A stretch of 64,000 nucleotides of DNA from the NCBI GenBank assembly GCA_964019655.1, contig CAXHTR010000008.1, positions 868,001 to 932,000 on the forward strand. The letters run 5' to 3'. Under the pieces are notes generated by a model, which saw nothing but the letters and a program-made list of their open reading frames with translations, searched no databases and was not told the origin of the DNA. A program made the translations under genes and the position numbers. This document shows positions 46,001-54,445 of the stretch, piece after piece. This DNA comes from Perkinsela sp. pyNocScin1 (Eukaryota; Euglenozoa; Kinetoplastea; Prokinetoplastida; Perkinselidae). Every line of letters starts with the position of its first letter. Position 1 is the first letter of the stretch.

Positions 46001-47721
46001 GCGAGCAGCTCGCACACGTCTTCGGCGAGCTCTCGGGCGACGAATCAAAGATGAGTACAGCCGAGAGCTCTTCGTACAGGGCAAAGCTCCTCGAGTGGCT
46101 CCGTTCACTCCGGGAGCTGAACAAGGCGACGCTTCCAGGCTACATCAAGAAAATTCTGCCGTCTGCAGAGGTGATCCCAGACCCAAACTCCCCGTTCAAG
46201 CGAAACGTCATGTGCGTCGCCCCGAGCCTCGACTTCCACTGGAACCTCCAGGGCAGCGAGAGCGTCGTCCAGCGCGACACTGTCTACGCCAAGAGCATGG
46301 CGCAATTCTACAAGAGCCTCCAGGGCTCGAAGGCGCCGCACAAGGACTCGAAGGCAGCCGCCATCCACCGCCACTTCCGCAGCGAAGCCTTCCGGAACCA
46401 TTTTCTGTTCTCTCACCACTACCCGTGGAACGTTTTCGCCGAGAAGCAGCGTAACCAGTCGAGCACCCGGCGAACGCGCGACTGGGCGCTCCCGATAGTC
46501 CCCAAGGACCCCTTCGCGCAGTCTGTCCTCCCCTTCCCGGACACTATCAGCGGCAAGCACGACCTCAGCGGTGACTTCCACCCCTTCCGCTTCCCGCGGG
46601 GCGCGCAGGCCGCCGCCTATGATTTTTTCCTGCGCGAGGACACCGGCGTAGAGACCGCCGCGCCACCGACGCTGATGGAATCTGTCACCTCGACGATGCT
46701 GCTGCTCTCTTTTCTCAAGCACATCTCGACGGTGTCCCTCGGCGCGTACCTGCACAATTTTCTGCACCCGGACATGCCATGCTCGAGCATCGTCTTCAGC
46801 GACAGCCGCGACGCGCACGCTTCGCACGCACGGGAGGCGAGTGGCTTCGAGCAGCCGAGCTTCCTCGGGGCGCTGCCCACCAAGAGCGACGTCTTCGTCA
46901 CGCTCGACGGCAAGGCCCCGGCGTCGATGCTCGTGCCGCCGCACGCCCGTGACCCAGTGCAGATCACCGAATCTATCCAAAACAGCTACGCGTCGCTCTT
47001 CAAGCGGCAAATGGACTTTCTCTATGAAAAGTGGAACGCCATCGTGCACGACTGGGAGGAGACGGAGCGCAGCGACTCGGTAGAGCCGGCGGGCGCCTTC
47101 TCGCCCCCAGAGTTCCTCAGCTTCCCATGGCAGAGCGCAGCACAGGACCACAGCGCGTCGGCAAAGATTATGCCACTGCTGCAAGAAGTTGCCCGCCCCC
47201 GGCGGCCACACAGCGCGCACGCGGACCCGCAGGGCATGGTCCTCGTCAACGTGTACTGTCCATGTGAGCCCATCCGCAACGCCGCGTGGACTGTCATGAG
47301 CCCGTCGTGCGTGCGAATCTACCGCTCGGCGGACTCAACGTGCGTCTACGCGCAGGACCCAGCCACCAAGGAATTTTTTGTGATTGACGCGGAAGACGGC
47401 AGCTCTGTCGAAGTCCCACAAGGGTCACACCCAGTGGGCGATCGCTACTTTGGGTACATGCCCCAGGCGTTCAGCGCCAAGTTCGCGTTCAACGGGAGAA
47501 ACCAGACGAGCGGTGCCGAGGCTGGGCAGTACAGCTTCCACGACAGAAAAGTCATGTCAGTGTCCGCCGACGAGGTCCGCGAGCACACGCCGCTCTCGTG
47601 CGCATCTGCGTGCCAGCCACTCCACGTTGGGGGGCCGAGTATGCGGCGTGACCGCTGGTACAGTGCGCTGTTCACGCACAATTACTGCCAGGCGGGCGTG
47701 GCGGTGAAGATGAAGGCCTAA
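43021..47721 (+). CDS. Large secreted or luminal protein of unknown family
   Basis: 1566 residues from ATG at 43021. A signal peptide is clear (MRAAITPFLVIAIAHASLFA). Residues 20-200 are Ser/Glu/Pro-rich and disordered; the rest looks folded, with no membrane span or retrieval signal. Cysteines are clustered: FCPCVPCGKS near 684, VLPCVSQCASR near 880, NVMCVAPS near 1060, VYCPCEPIRN near 1412 and SCASACQPL near 1530. The FCPC and YCPC sites are each followed by similar text (a Cys-Tyr/Val-containing strand, then FWALSMNDRT versus FFVIDAEDGS), which suggests an old internal duplication. Not recognised as any known enzyme or adhesin. It lies among chaperone genes, which gives no clue to function. 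The C-terminal two thirds are much more GC-biased than the N-terminus. Confidence 0.7.
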   Translation: MRAAITPFLVIAIAHASLFASVDSDDSSTASHIDQHVGESSSQSVSVSTAKAVEDESSIKSPTTVDSSFQSDKEEAPVEPSVLDSLTENPSSPLSIAKLSPIQPTGLEDTETEATSEVKESPPPPMPPRPTPQGEASPFFPRSGWKDDSYSFQGAQSQLSSAGPVQDESGLKEEEQSIESEDDETAPIRSFTIKADPEITGIHDESTNPSAIYAYKAQARHLNEQAYLDASRNRRGTRVWNFRYLDEAAVFKDTPSFYSFGWFWQRWVRRFMHLFQPRHDLLDEALSLEAALRTSKILPLPILREAAKFISFITPDGHIANHKNIKLHMHGENCVLPKVKVVVHLYSNATAQGAARSEAFQFFRTTLDKKVPMTPQNPFQNVKWTVPSPGQASPDKWMRLVVKAARQLYAMLVLDSLMYSEYQHDLYKHLWESIADDGKTEIPLLRDCSCSMLYITPFESLQENLSFVMDDSVPVTFEDNANVLPSEHGPKRSAQVAALSKEYYSITIQLIDIMARIQGNIDANFMKHIEDRSAPAVAYLRSGIGRLVPGLGETFSKKIHADGEEFQRERDAFIRATGVTMDRRAMLPPRHRNGFPMMHFVFDDQALAAVAADVEGEGPCQRTFGPMRFCGRSLFQHRVIRAKGDQYAVNSENSYKFQEKVTTASAIKLAAPLGPSQSFIHLDIFCPCVPCGKSTPPPQDAILGQSAKAASPMDATIDSDVQWAHSVGQSAGTNEHAVFSTNCYAIWDPVTAGNGRAASSAAGKNKFWALSMNDRTMILPAIEKQVKLDGWRWAGENRTSADTDADRAYEIIVDLFHAISAEREEDCKENERNNSLIPDSTHAQETIPFAVDSPFGSSHKREAFVNATRHGKRVLNLGQVLPCVSQCASRLSRAGEKHFVAEGPMCRVGLFTELQKRFHAGASAAKPDRVLHTAFYPVEDGPETNRPGAAAFALHDAHDKNKAPFEDPLDAIKLLDGETLEPLDMPAEFSEILGEQLAHVFGELSGDESKMSTAESSSYRAKLLEWLRSLRELNKATLPGYIKKILPSAEVIPDPNSPFKRNVMCVAPSLDFHWNLQGSESVVQRDTVYAKSMAQFYKSLQGSKAPHKDSKAAAIHRHFRSEAFRNHFLFSHHYPWNVFAEKQRNQSSTRRTRDWALPIVPKDPFAQSVLPFPDTISGKHDLSGDFHPFRFPRGAQAAAYDFFLREDTGVETAAPPTLMESVTSTMLLLSFLKHISTVSLGAYLHNFLHPDMPCSSIVFSDSRDAHASHAREASGFEQPSFLGALPTKSDVFVTLDGKAPASMLVPPHARDPVQITESIQNSYASLFKRQMDFLYEKWNAIVHDWEETERSDSVEPAGAFSPPEFLSFPWQSAAQDHSASAKIMPLLQEVARPRRPHSAHADPQGMVLVNVYCPCEPIRNAAWTVMSPSCVRIYRSADSTCVYAQDPATKEFFVIDAEDGSSVEVPQGSHPVGDRYFGYMPQAFSAKFAFNGRNQTSGAEAGQYSFHDRKVMSVSADEVREHTPLSCASACQPLHVGGPSMRRDRWYSALFTHNYCQAGVAVKMKA

Positions 47722-47851
47722 GGCGGATGTATAAATTGGTATTGTAGAAATTGATTGGTAACTATCGAGATCACGATGAGTATACAGATGCAGATTTAGT
47801 AAAGAGTGAACTGCAGCAATTTTTTCAACACTAGAAATCTCGTACATTTAA

Positions 47852-48439
47852 ATGGATGCTCTGAGCGTGGCGCAGTTCGAGTTTCCTGACGACTACGAGA
47901 ACCCCCGCAAGATCCCCCGGGTGACTTTTATTCAGGACGTGGAAAAGTACCTCAAGGAGCTCGCCGTGCCCCTCGAGGACGTATTCAAGCGCCTGCAGGA
48001 GGACTTTCAGAAGTGTAAGCTCATCGAGGCGAAGCTGCAGCAGGGCCACGCCTCGTTTCTCACCAAGGTCCCAGAGATCGAGCGAAACCTGCAGGTCATT
48101 GAGTTTCTCGAGAAGCAGCGAGAAGAGATGGAGGGCGAGTCCAAAGTGGTGCCGACCACCTTCTCCATTGCCGAGACGCTGTACGTGGACGGTGAGATAC
48201 CGATCGAAAAGGCACAGCCGCTCAAGATTGGGCTCTGGCTCGGCGCAAACGTTATGGCTGAGTACACCCTGGATGAAGCGAAGGAGCTGCTGAATAGGAA
48301 CCTGACTAGACTGCGTCGAAACATTGAGAGCACGGGCGAGGACCTGGCTTTCATCCGAGAGCAGATCATTGTCCTCGAGGTCAACATGGCGCGCGTGTAC
48401 AACTACGATGTCTCAAAGAATCGCAGCAAGAGCTCGTGA
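47852..48439 (+). CDS. PFDN3: Prefoldin subunit 3 (VBP1)
   Basis: 195 residues from ATG at 47852. IPRVTFIQDVEKYLKELAVP, FQKCKLIEAKLQQ, KIGLWLGANVMAEYTLDEAK and VNMARVYNYDV match VBP1/PFD3, whose VCLWLGANVMLEY and TEVNMARVYNWDV are diagnostic. Two long coiled coils flank the two beta-hairpins of an alpha-class prefoldin. It would work with prefoldin 4 (41217). The start is the first ATG after a CACTAG and lies ~12 residues before the conserved region. Confidence 0.95.
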   Translation: MDALSVAQFEFPDDYENPRKIPRVTFIQDVEKYLKELAVPLEDVFKRLQEDFQKCKLIEAKLQQGHASFLTKVPEIERNLQVIEFLEKQREEMEGESKVVPTTFSIAETLYVDGEIPIEKAQPLKIGLWLGANVMAEYTLDEAKELLNRNLTRLRRNIESTGEDLAFIREQIIVLEVNMARVYNYDVSKNRSKSS

Positions 48440-48498
48440 TGGCTTTTTGGTCTGGCCATTTAAGCTCTCAGCGTATTGATTAAATTCTAGAAGATTTT

Positions 48499-48500
48499 AG
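48499..48500 (+). promoter_or_regulatory. Putative spliced-leader acceptor AG (TFIIA-gamma gene)
   Basis: TTCTAGAAGATTTTAG ends 27 bases before the ATG at 48528. Inferred role. Confidence 0.3.
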
Positions 48501-48527
48501 CTGTCTATCATTCATTTTACTGAAACG

Positions 48528-48893
48528 ATGAGTGAGCCATACGAAGACACTGCGCTTCGGCTTGCACTGGAGTCAGCGCTCACAGAGGTCTCAGAGACCC
48601 ACCAGGTTAGTGAAGAGATGAAGCGGCGCATTCGCGGGTGCTTTGTGAAGGCCATGAACGAGTCGCTCTTGAGCATCAGCTCCAAGCAGAGCGTGTATAT
48701 CCGGAGCAGCGTAGACCCGACCGGGGAGTACCCGGTGTACAGGGTCGAGGATGGACGCGCAGATATTTATCTCAAGGACGTCGAGGTCACGACGACATCG
48801 GAGTTTGGCGACAGTAAGGATGTCATCAAGGCCGATTTTCTGAAGCTGAATGTTTTTCCAGGAACACAGGTGGAAAGTGGTACGAATTCGTAA
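48528..48893 (+). CDS. TOA2: Transcription factor IIA gamma subunit
   Basis: 121 residues from ATG at 48528, close to the usual 105-122. The N-terminal four-helix half (YEDTALRLALESALTEVSET, then VKAMNESLL) corresponds to YRxTxLGxSLxExLDEL and DKAINSAL. The C-terminal beta-barrel half has YPVYRVEDGRADIYLKDVEV, matching the TFIIA-gamma pattern YRFCDNVWTFxLxDVEF, then a strand with VIKADFLKLNVFPG. TFIIA stabilises TBP on DNA. In kinetoplastids a divergent TFIIA works at the spliced-leader promoter. The match is divergent but covers the whole length. Confidence 0.75.
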   Translation: MSEPYEDTALRLALESALTEVSETHQVSEEMKRRIRGCFVKAMNESLLSISSKQSVYIRSSVDPTGEYPVYRVEDGRADIYLKDVEVTTTSEFGDSKDVIKADFLKLNVFPGTQVESGTNS

Positions 48894-49059
48894 TCGAGGC
48901 TTAACTCATATTTGAGAGAGCAATAGGTATGCGTAGTAATGGTAGGTGTAGTCAGCCTGTGTTATGCAAGTTAGCAGTACTTTGATCACTGCATTTGTTC
49001 ACTGCGCAGATCCTTGTACACGTAATCAATTGAATTATTAGAAATTTGCACTTTTTAAC

Positions 49060-49061
49060 AG
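49060..49061 (+). promoter_or_regulatory. Putative spliced-leader acceptor AG (PMM gene)
   Basis: TTTGCACTTTTTAACAG ends 5 bases before the ATG at 49067. Inferred role. Confidence 0.4.
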
Positions 49062-49066
49062 AAACA

Positions 49067-49804
49067 ATGGACAAGAACTGCTGCCTTCTCTTCGACATTG
49101 ATGGCACGCTGACCACACCACGCAATGCGATCACCAATGAGATGCGCGAGCTTCTCCAAGAGCTGCGCAAAAAGTACACTATTGGCATTGTCGGCGGCTC
49201 GAACGAGGCAAAGATCGCAGAGCAGCTCGGCCATGGCTTTGTGCATGACTTTGACTACGCCTTCCTCGAAAATGGCCTCGTGGCGTACCACAAGGGGACA
49301 CTCATTGCCAGTGGCAGCATTCAAGAGTATCTGGGCGATGAGAAACTGAATTTCTTAGCAAAGGCCACGCTCCACGCCCTCGCAGATGCAGATATTCCGA
49401 AGAGACGGGGAACATTCTTCGAGCTCCGCCGCGGGCTCATTAATATCAGCCCCATCGGGAGAGACTGCACGCAGGAAGAGCGAGACGAGTTCGAGGTGTA
49501 CGACAAAAAGCACAGTCTTCGTCAAAATATCATCGACCGCCTGGTGGATGCATGTGGCGAGGACTTCGACCTCAAGTTCAGCATCGGTGGACAGATCTCC
49601 TTTGACGTATTCCCCCGGGGTTGGGATAAGACGTACTGCCTGCGCTTCCTTCCCGAGGATATCGCAGCGGTCCACTTTTTTGGCGACAAAACTGCGCCAG
49701 GAGGCAACGACTTTGAAATCTTTAACCATGCGCGCACAATCGGTCACTCAGTGGCGAGCTTCGCAGACACTATGCGCATTCTTCGATCCGAATTTTTGCA
49801 ATGA
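49067..49804 (+). CDS. PMM: Phosphomannomutase
   Basis: 245 residues from ATG at 49067, the usual length. HAD motifs are complete: LLFDIDGTLTTPRN (nucleophile Asp10, acid/base Asp12), IVGGSNEAKIAEQLG, the cap with FLENGLVAYHKG and RRGLINISPIGR (substrate-binding Arg), and VHFFGDKTAPGGNDFEIF for the metal site. It converts mannose-6-phosphate to mannose-1-phosphate for GDP-mannose, and so supplies ALG1 and other mannosyltransferases. The start is fixed by proximity to the DxDxT motif. Confidence 0.96.
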   Translation: MDKNCCLLFDIDGTLTTPRNAITNEMRELLQELRKKYTIGIVGGSNEAKIAEQLGHGFVHDFDYAFLENGLVAYHKGTLIASGSIQEYLGDEKLNFLAKATLHALADADIPKRRGTFFELRRGLINISPIGRDCTQEERDEFEVYDKKHSLRQNIIDRLVDACGEDFDLKFSIGGQISFDVFPRGWDKTYCLRFLPEDIAAVHFFGDKTAPGGNDFEIFNHARTIGHSVASFADTMRILRSEFLQ

Positions 49805-49877
49805 GCCGGCATTCTCTTTCCTTGCGCTGCTACTACAGCTAAACTGTACTAAATTTTCTTATCCCTTTACTTGAAGA

Positions 49878-52271
49878 ATGAAGACAGCAAAGAATAGCGC
49901 CTATCGGCAGCCCTTTCCTCGATTCCCGCGCCACGGGGCTCAGAAAGACGCAGCTGAGAACGGCTATCGCAAGCCAGTGGATACATTCGCGAAAAGAGAC
50001 TTTGAAACCAAGACACCGAAGGAGCACAAGGAGTCGAATGCTTCGCCAAAGTTCAAAGGGCGTGGCCGTGGCAGACAGCCCATGAAACCGGAGAAAAGCG
50101 GCGACACCTTCGACGACAGCGACAACTTCTTTGCGAGCCACTCCTTTGATGAGAATGCCGCGAGACCGCGAAGCGACCGCGCGACGACCGCGTTTCAGCC
50201 CCCTGCGTACCCGCAAGAGACGCGCAGCTTTCGATCAGTCAACGAGTACCCGATGAAGGACATCCCGCACCCGCGGAAGCACGCGGAGGACCCCAAGTCG
50301 GACAGCGCAGCGAAAGCGCAGCCAGCGACGCCACCCGCCGACCAGGCACAGCCATTCGAGGACTACTTGGATAATTATTGCATGAAAGATATTGAGAAAA
50401 CAGTCTTGCGCTCGAACACAGCGTGCCTCGACAGCACTGTGATCGGCATCGACGCGCGCTACTGGCTGCGGCGGCTCGAGCCCAACCGCAAGGCGCTCTT
50501 CACCTTTTCGCAGCGCCCGGAGCTCAAGGACGCCAAGCTGCTCACGAAGCATATGATGCTGCAGGAGCTGCTGCGCTTCCGCGACCTCAGTATGACTGTT
50601 CTCCTCGTCCTTCATGGCATGGATTATTCTGTAGGCAAAGACGCAGCACAGTCAACAGCTACAAAAGGCCAGCTGGCGGACGGGCGGCAGCGCATCGCGC
50701 AGCACACAAACGCTCCGACCGACTACTTTAGTTCCGAGTTCGCGCTGAACGAGCTTCTGGAGATCTGCTGGGAGTACCGCTCATCGATTTTGTCGCACGT
50801 GCGCTGCGTGCGCGCCCCCAGCGACGCGCTGGCGCAGCTGAGCTACTACGCGCAAGCAGCTGTCGTTGACCACGTTTTTGGGCCGCCGTGGCTCTTCTGG
50901 GTGGACACGCCCGTCCCCGAGCGCATCATCATTGACATTGTCGACCAGACGATCTTTTACACAGAGAAAACGTCGCAGATCGCCGCCATCACTGACGCGT
51001 CTACGGCCGAGGCTATGCTCCTGCAGAGCGACGGGCACGTGCGGGGGCTCGCAAAGGCGCAGGCTATACCGACCGAATCAATGTTCCTGCACCTCACGCT
51101 CGGCCTGCTGAGCCCCTCACTCCTCGACGCGGCGGTCACGCTCCGCGTCGTCGACGTCAAGCCGGCGTACGACTCCCGCGAGATCCGCCAGGTCTTTGAG
51201 AGCATCTTGCCCCTGCGCACCCAGATGATCCGCATGCTTTTGAAGAACCAGCGCAAGCACACGCACGTCCAGTGGGTGCGCGGGCACGGCGAGGGCAAGC
51301 CGACAGTCATCGCGCTGCCGCCGGCGATCGAGCTCGACGAGTGGGAGCTCGAGGGCGTCGACTGCTCGCAGCCGCCCAGCTTCGTCGGCGCCGTCGATTT
51401 CATCTCGCACAAGGCGTACACACGGAACCCTTACACGGCCATGACGCAGTACAGCTACGCGCTGCACCTCAAGTACCTCGACTTCCTCGGCTATTTTGTG
51501 CACCGCGACATCCGCAAGGGCCGCCAGATGTTCCCGCGCTGCGAGCGCGGCGTCTTCGGCGAGGCGCTCGCCCACACGCACCCCATCTTCGCGCAGGGCA
51601 TGGTCCTCCTCATCGAGCTCGTCCGCACCAAGTCTCTCAGCTGGGGCCAGCTGCAGAACGCCAAGAGCTTCTCCTTCTTCCAGAACCCCTTCTTTACGGA
51701 AGCGCACCGCGGCGAGGAAATGGAAGCGACGCTGCTCGCGCGCCTTTTTTCGTTCGTGCCGGTGGACTTTGAGGACGACAGCCTGACGCACGCGGACGTC
51801 GCGAGCGACGATCTCAAGGCGTTCTGGGAGGTCCTGCAGGCGTTCCGCAGCACGCTGCTCCAGGTGTCTGAGGTGATTTCCGTCGTTGAGCTGCCGCTCG
51901 TCGAGTTCCGCGAGGGCCTTATTCACGAGGCCTTTGGGTACCTTCCGTTCAAGCGTGTTGTCTCGCCGGCGCTCGGCGCGGTGATGGAGCACCTCGTCGT
52001 GGTGGCGCAGAGCGCGCCGTTCCAGAAGCAGTCGAAGGAGGCGAAGCTCCAGTACCTCAAGTCCAAGTTCCCCCAGATCAAAAACTTGCCGTACTCGCTG
52101 ACGGTCGGCTTCCAGTGGGTGGACGAGGTGCTCCGCGCGATGCAGCACCTCTTCGACTACATGGAGGACGAGGAGCCGCAGAGCACGAAGGAGTACATCT
52201 GCCGGCTCGTCTTCGTGCTGCGGCGGACCAAGTTCCTCGCGGAGAAGGTCAAGCTCCTGATCTTTGACTGA
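49878..52271 (+). CDS. MKT1: MKT1-like post-transcriptional regulator (inactive XPG-type nuclease fold)
   Basis: 797 residues from ATG at 49878. A ~160-residue basic/disordered N-terminus with RG and FxxP segments (KFKGRGRGRQPM) precedes an XPG-like domain (VIGIDARYWLRRL ... TVLLVLHGMDY ... APSDALAQLSYYAQAAVVDH) and the MKT1 C-terminal region (YALHLKYLDFLGYFVHRD, HTHPIFAQGMVLLIELVRTK, then helices to KLLIFD). In yeast, MKT1 pairs with PBP1; in trypanosomes MKT1-PBP1 activates mRNAs recruited by RNA-binding proteins. The long N-terminal extension is extra to yeast MKT1. Acidic nuclease residues appear incomplete, consistent with the family. Confidence 0.8.
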   Translation: MKTAKNSAYRQPFPRFPRHGAQKDAAENGYRKPVDTFAKRDFETKTPKEHKESNASPKFKGRGRGRQPMKPEKSGDTFDDSDNFFASHSFDENAARPRSDRATTAFQPPAYPQETRSFRSVNEYPMKDIPHPRKHAEDPKSDSAAKAQPATPPADQAQPFEDYLDNYCMKDIEKTVLRSNTACLDSTVIGIDARYWLRRLEPNRKALFTFSQRPELKDAKLLTKHMMLQELLRFRDLSMTVLLVLHGMDYSVGKDAAQSTATKGQLADGRQRIAQHTNAPTDYFSSEFALNELLEICWEYRSSILSHVRCVRAPSDALAQLSYYAQAAVVDHVFGPPWLFWVDTPVPERIIIDIVDQTIFYTEKTSQIAAITDASTAEAMLLQSDGHVRGLAKAQAIPTESMFLHLTLGLLSPSLLDAAVTLRVVDVKPAYDSREIRQVFESILPLRTQMIRMLLKNQRKHTHVQWVRGHGEGKPTVIALPPAIELDEWELEGVDCSQPPSFVGAVDFISHKAYTRNPYTAMTQYSYALHLKYLDFLGYFVHRDIRKGRQMFPRCERGVFGEALAHTHPIFAQGMVLLIELVRTKSLSWGQLQNAKSFSFFQNPFFTEAHRGEEMEATLLARLFSFVPVDFEDDSLTHADVASDDLKAFWEVLQAFRSTLLQVSEVISVVELPLVEFREGLIHEAFGYLPFKRVVSPALGAVMEHLVVVAQSAPFQKQSKEAKLQYLKSKFPQIKNLPYSLTVGFQWVDEVLRAMQHLFDYMEDEEPQSTKEYICRLVFVLRRTKFLAEKVKLLIFD

Positions 52272-52503
52272 CGCGGCGGGCGCGCATCAACATAATAGAA
52301 ATAGAGCTCAGCGTATACTTTAGAATCGAATAAGCCTATGCATTCGTCCAAAAGACGAGAAACCGCTTCAGCATAGGTGGTTACACAGTGTCATATATCC
52401 ACAAGGATGTTGCTTTAATGTGAAAAAAAAAAGTGGTAAGAATGTGTCATAGGGCGGATTATCTTCTCTTATCTAGTAATAATTTTCTAAGAAATTGTAT
52501 GCA

Positions 52504-53085
52504 ATGAAGCGATGCATCGTCGTGACAGGTAACGAAAATAAGTGGCGGGAGATCGAGAGCATCCTCGCACCGTTCATGCCCGTCGAGCGCCGCGCCATCG
52601 ACCTCATCGAGCGGCAGGGCACATTGACGGAGATCGTCACGGCGAAAGCGGTGGCGGCTTTCATGCAGACGAACCAGCCCTGCCTCGTCGAAGACGTCAG
52701 CCTCGAGATAGACGCCCTGAGTGGCTTTCCAGGGCCATATGTGAAAGACTTTTTGAAGAAAGTACCACTCAAGCACATTAATTACCTGAGCGACTCTTTC
52801 GGGCAGCACCGCATCTGTGCGCACTGCGCCTTCGCGTTTGCGCCGTCTGCGGACCCCGCGGAGTGCAAAGTGTTCATCGGAACAACAGAAGGTCAAGTCG
52901 TGCCGGCGCGGGGTTCGAACGGCTTCGGCTTCGACCCGATTTTCGAGGTCGAGGTCGACGGGAAGCACCAGACGTTCGCTGAGATGCCAACGGAGTGCAA
53001 GAACACGCTCTCGCACCGAGGCAGGGCGCTGGAAAAGGTCAAGGCATACTTTGCAGCACAGGCACAAAGTAGCGGAAGTGCGTAG
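52504..53085 (+). CDS. ITPA: Inosine triphosphate pyrophosphatase (ITPase/HAM1)
   Basis: 193 residues from the first in-frame ATG at 52504 (MKRCIVVTGNENKWREIESI). The TGNxxK nucleotide motif, catalytic/metal VEDVSLEIDALSGFPGPY, GSNGFGFDPIFEV and LSHRGRALEK are all in place, so an active dimeric ITPase is expected. It hydrolyses ITP, dITP and XTP to monophosphates and keeps deaminated purines out of nucleic acids. The insert AHCAFAFAPSADPAECKVF replaces the usual strand pair, a minor difference. Upstream gap of 232 bases holds an A10 run and no gene. Confidence 0.95.
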   Translation: MKRCIVVTGNENKWREIESILAPFMPVERRAIDLIERQGTLTEIVTAKAVAAFMQTNQPCLVEDVSLEIDALSGFPGPYVKDFLKKVPLKHINYLSDSFGQHRICAHCAFAFAPSADPAECKVFIGTTEGQVVPARGSNGFGFDPIFEVEVDGKHQTFAEMPTECKNTLSHRGRALEKVKAYFAAQAQSSGSA

Positions 53086-53187
53086 AGATGTGGATAGTTT
53101 GATGCTCGTCCGTGTGGCTGTAACTCTGCAAAACAGAAGGTTTTTATTTTTTTTTACTTTAATCATTTTTGCTACGATGCACTTTCC

Positions 53188-54369
53188 ATGGGTGTCCCGC
53201 GACTCTACCAGTACATCGCGAAGTGCTATCCGGAAATTCTCGCGGACACGGGCGCTGTAAGTGGAGACTTCAATCTTGCAAAGTTACCGCAAGCTGCGAC
53301 GTATCTCATCGACGTGAACAATTTTCGCAGCACACGTGTGGGTCCAAAGTCCAATCTTCTGGAAAAAGTCATTCCAGTCCTTCAGTCTGCTGTTTTAGCA
53401 CAGAGTACTATCATTTTATTCTATGACCAGTCAGACAGCGGCGAAGAGACATGCAAGGCTATCCAGCGCTCTCTGCGTAAGGCATGCAAGGCGCAAAAGT
53501 CGGCCTGCAATGTGTACATCTGCCAAAATACGCACGAGTCAGCCGACAAAAAGATATTTTTGACAGTGCAGGCGCTCAAACGGCGGGATTCTTCCAAGCC
53601 AATAGTCATTGTCTCGAGCGACTCTGATATGCTCGTCCACGGGCTCTTGAACTCCGATTCTTGTAACATCTTCACTCTGAGCGCCATGCCGGAGCAGCGA
53701 TCGCTCTTTTCTCGCCGAGCGACCGCACAGAGCAGTGCCAGTGGTGAGAACCTTCGATGGCAGCTCATCCAATTGCAAAAGCTGCGTGATACCCTCGGGC
53801 CTGCGCATGTTCCAATCTTCGTGCTCCACTGCCTGCTTTTACTCGGCACAGCAGCGCAGCAGGCCGTAGCAACTGACAGGAAGCGCTCTCGGGAAGACCG
53901 GCGCCCAAGGTGGTCCTTTGCCGGCCTTCTGACGCACCACAAGGACGATATCACAATTTACTCCGCGCTAGACGCATCGTGGAAAGGCGTGGAACGAAGG
54001 CTTGCCAAGCAAACAACTAGGAAAGAACTTGTATCGAGCACAAAAGAGCAAATCATCGTCAGCGGTGAGTTTCTTGCGGATCTGCTCTTAGATTTGGGCC
54101 CAAGCGTGACAAAGGGGCAAGACGCCGTCGCGAACGCTGAGGCCTACTTGCGAAACGCTGCGCTCACGCTCGGATACTTTCAGATTGGGACCCGCGAATA
54201 TCTCAAGCTGGACGCACCGCTCGTTGTTCCTTCGCTAAGCGCACTCTGCAGTGTGCTCGAAAAGACGAGCAGCTTTACTATTCCAGTCAAGAGTGGATCC
54301 CAGAGCAAGTACCTCTGCTTTATAGACTCGAAGGGTGAGCAAAGCAATTTCCCAACAAGTCTTTCGTAG
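53188..54369 (+). CDS. Short XRN-type 5'-3' exonuclease-like protein
   Basis: 393 residues from ATG at 53188. MGVPRLYQYIAKCYPEI matches the invariant MGVPKFFRWLSERYP of XRN1/XRN2. YLIDVNNFRS (the LYLDMN site) and a DSD-containing IVIVSSDSDMLVHGLLN correspond to acidic catalytic strands. XRN enzymes degrade RNA with a 5' monophosphate. Typical XRN proteins are 900-1700 residues; here the second conserved region and all C-terminal domains are missing or shrunken and the middle is rich in Lys/Arg, so activity is uncertain. The earlier ATG at 53177 is in another frame. Confidence 0.7.
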   Translation: MGVPRLYQYIAKCYPEILADTGAVSGDFNLAKLPQAATYLIDVNNFRSTRVGPKSNLLEKVIPVLQSAVLAQSTIILFYDQSDSGEETCKAIQRSLRKACKAQKSACNVYICQNTHESADKKIFLTVQALKRRDSSKPIVIVSSDSDMLVHGLLNSDSCNIFTLSAMPEQRSLFSRRATAQSSASGENLRWQLIQLQKLRDTLGPAHVPIFVLHCLLLLGTAAQQAVATDRKRSREDRRPRWSFAGLLTHHKDDITIYSALDASWKGVERRLAKQTTRKELVSSTKEQIIVSGEFLADLLLDLGPSVTKGQDAVANAEAYLRNAALTLGYFQIGTREYLKLDAPLVVPSLSALCSVLEKTSSFTIPVKSGSQSKYLCFIDSKGEQSNFPTSLS

Positions 54370-54445
54370 CACAAACGGTCTGTTCATATTTTTACTAAGC
54401 TCTCCAAATTGACACATTTCTTAGTAAAATTCTAGAGAATCACCC

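Noticed and set aside
51117..52148. Long minus-strand frame opposite the MKT1-like gene, and a similar one at 46105-47220 opposite the 1566-residue gene
   Set aside because: Both are composition shadows of GC-biased genes on the plus strand.
52423..52434. A-rich run in the gap before ITPase
   Set aside because: A simple homopolymer in a 3' untranslated region, with no target-site duplication or element around it.
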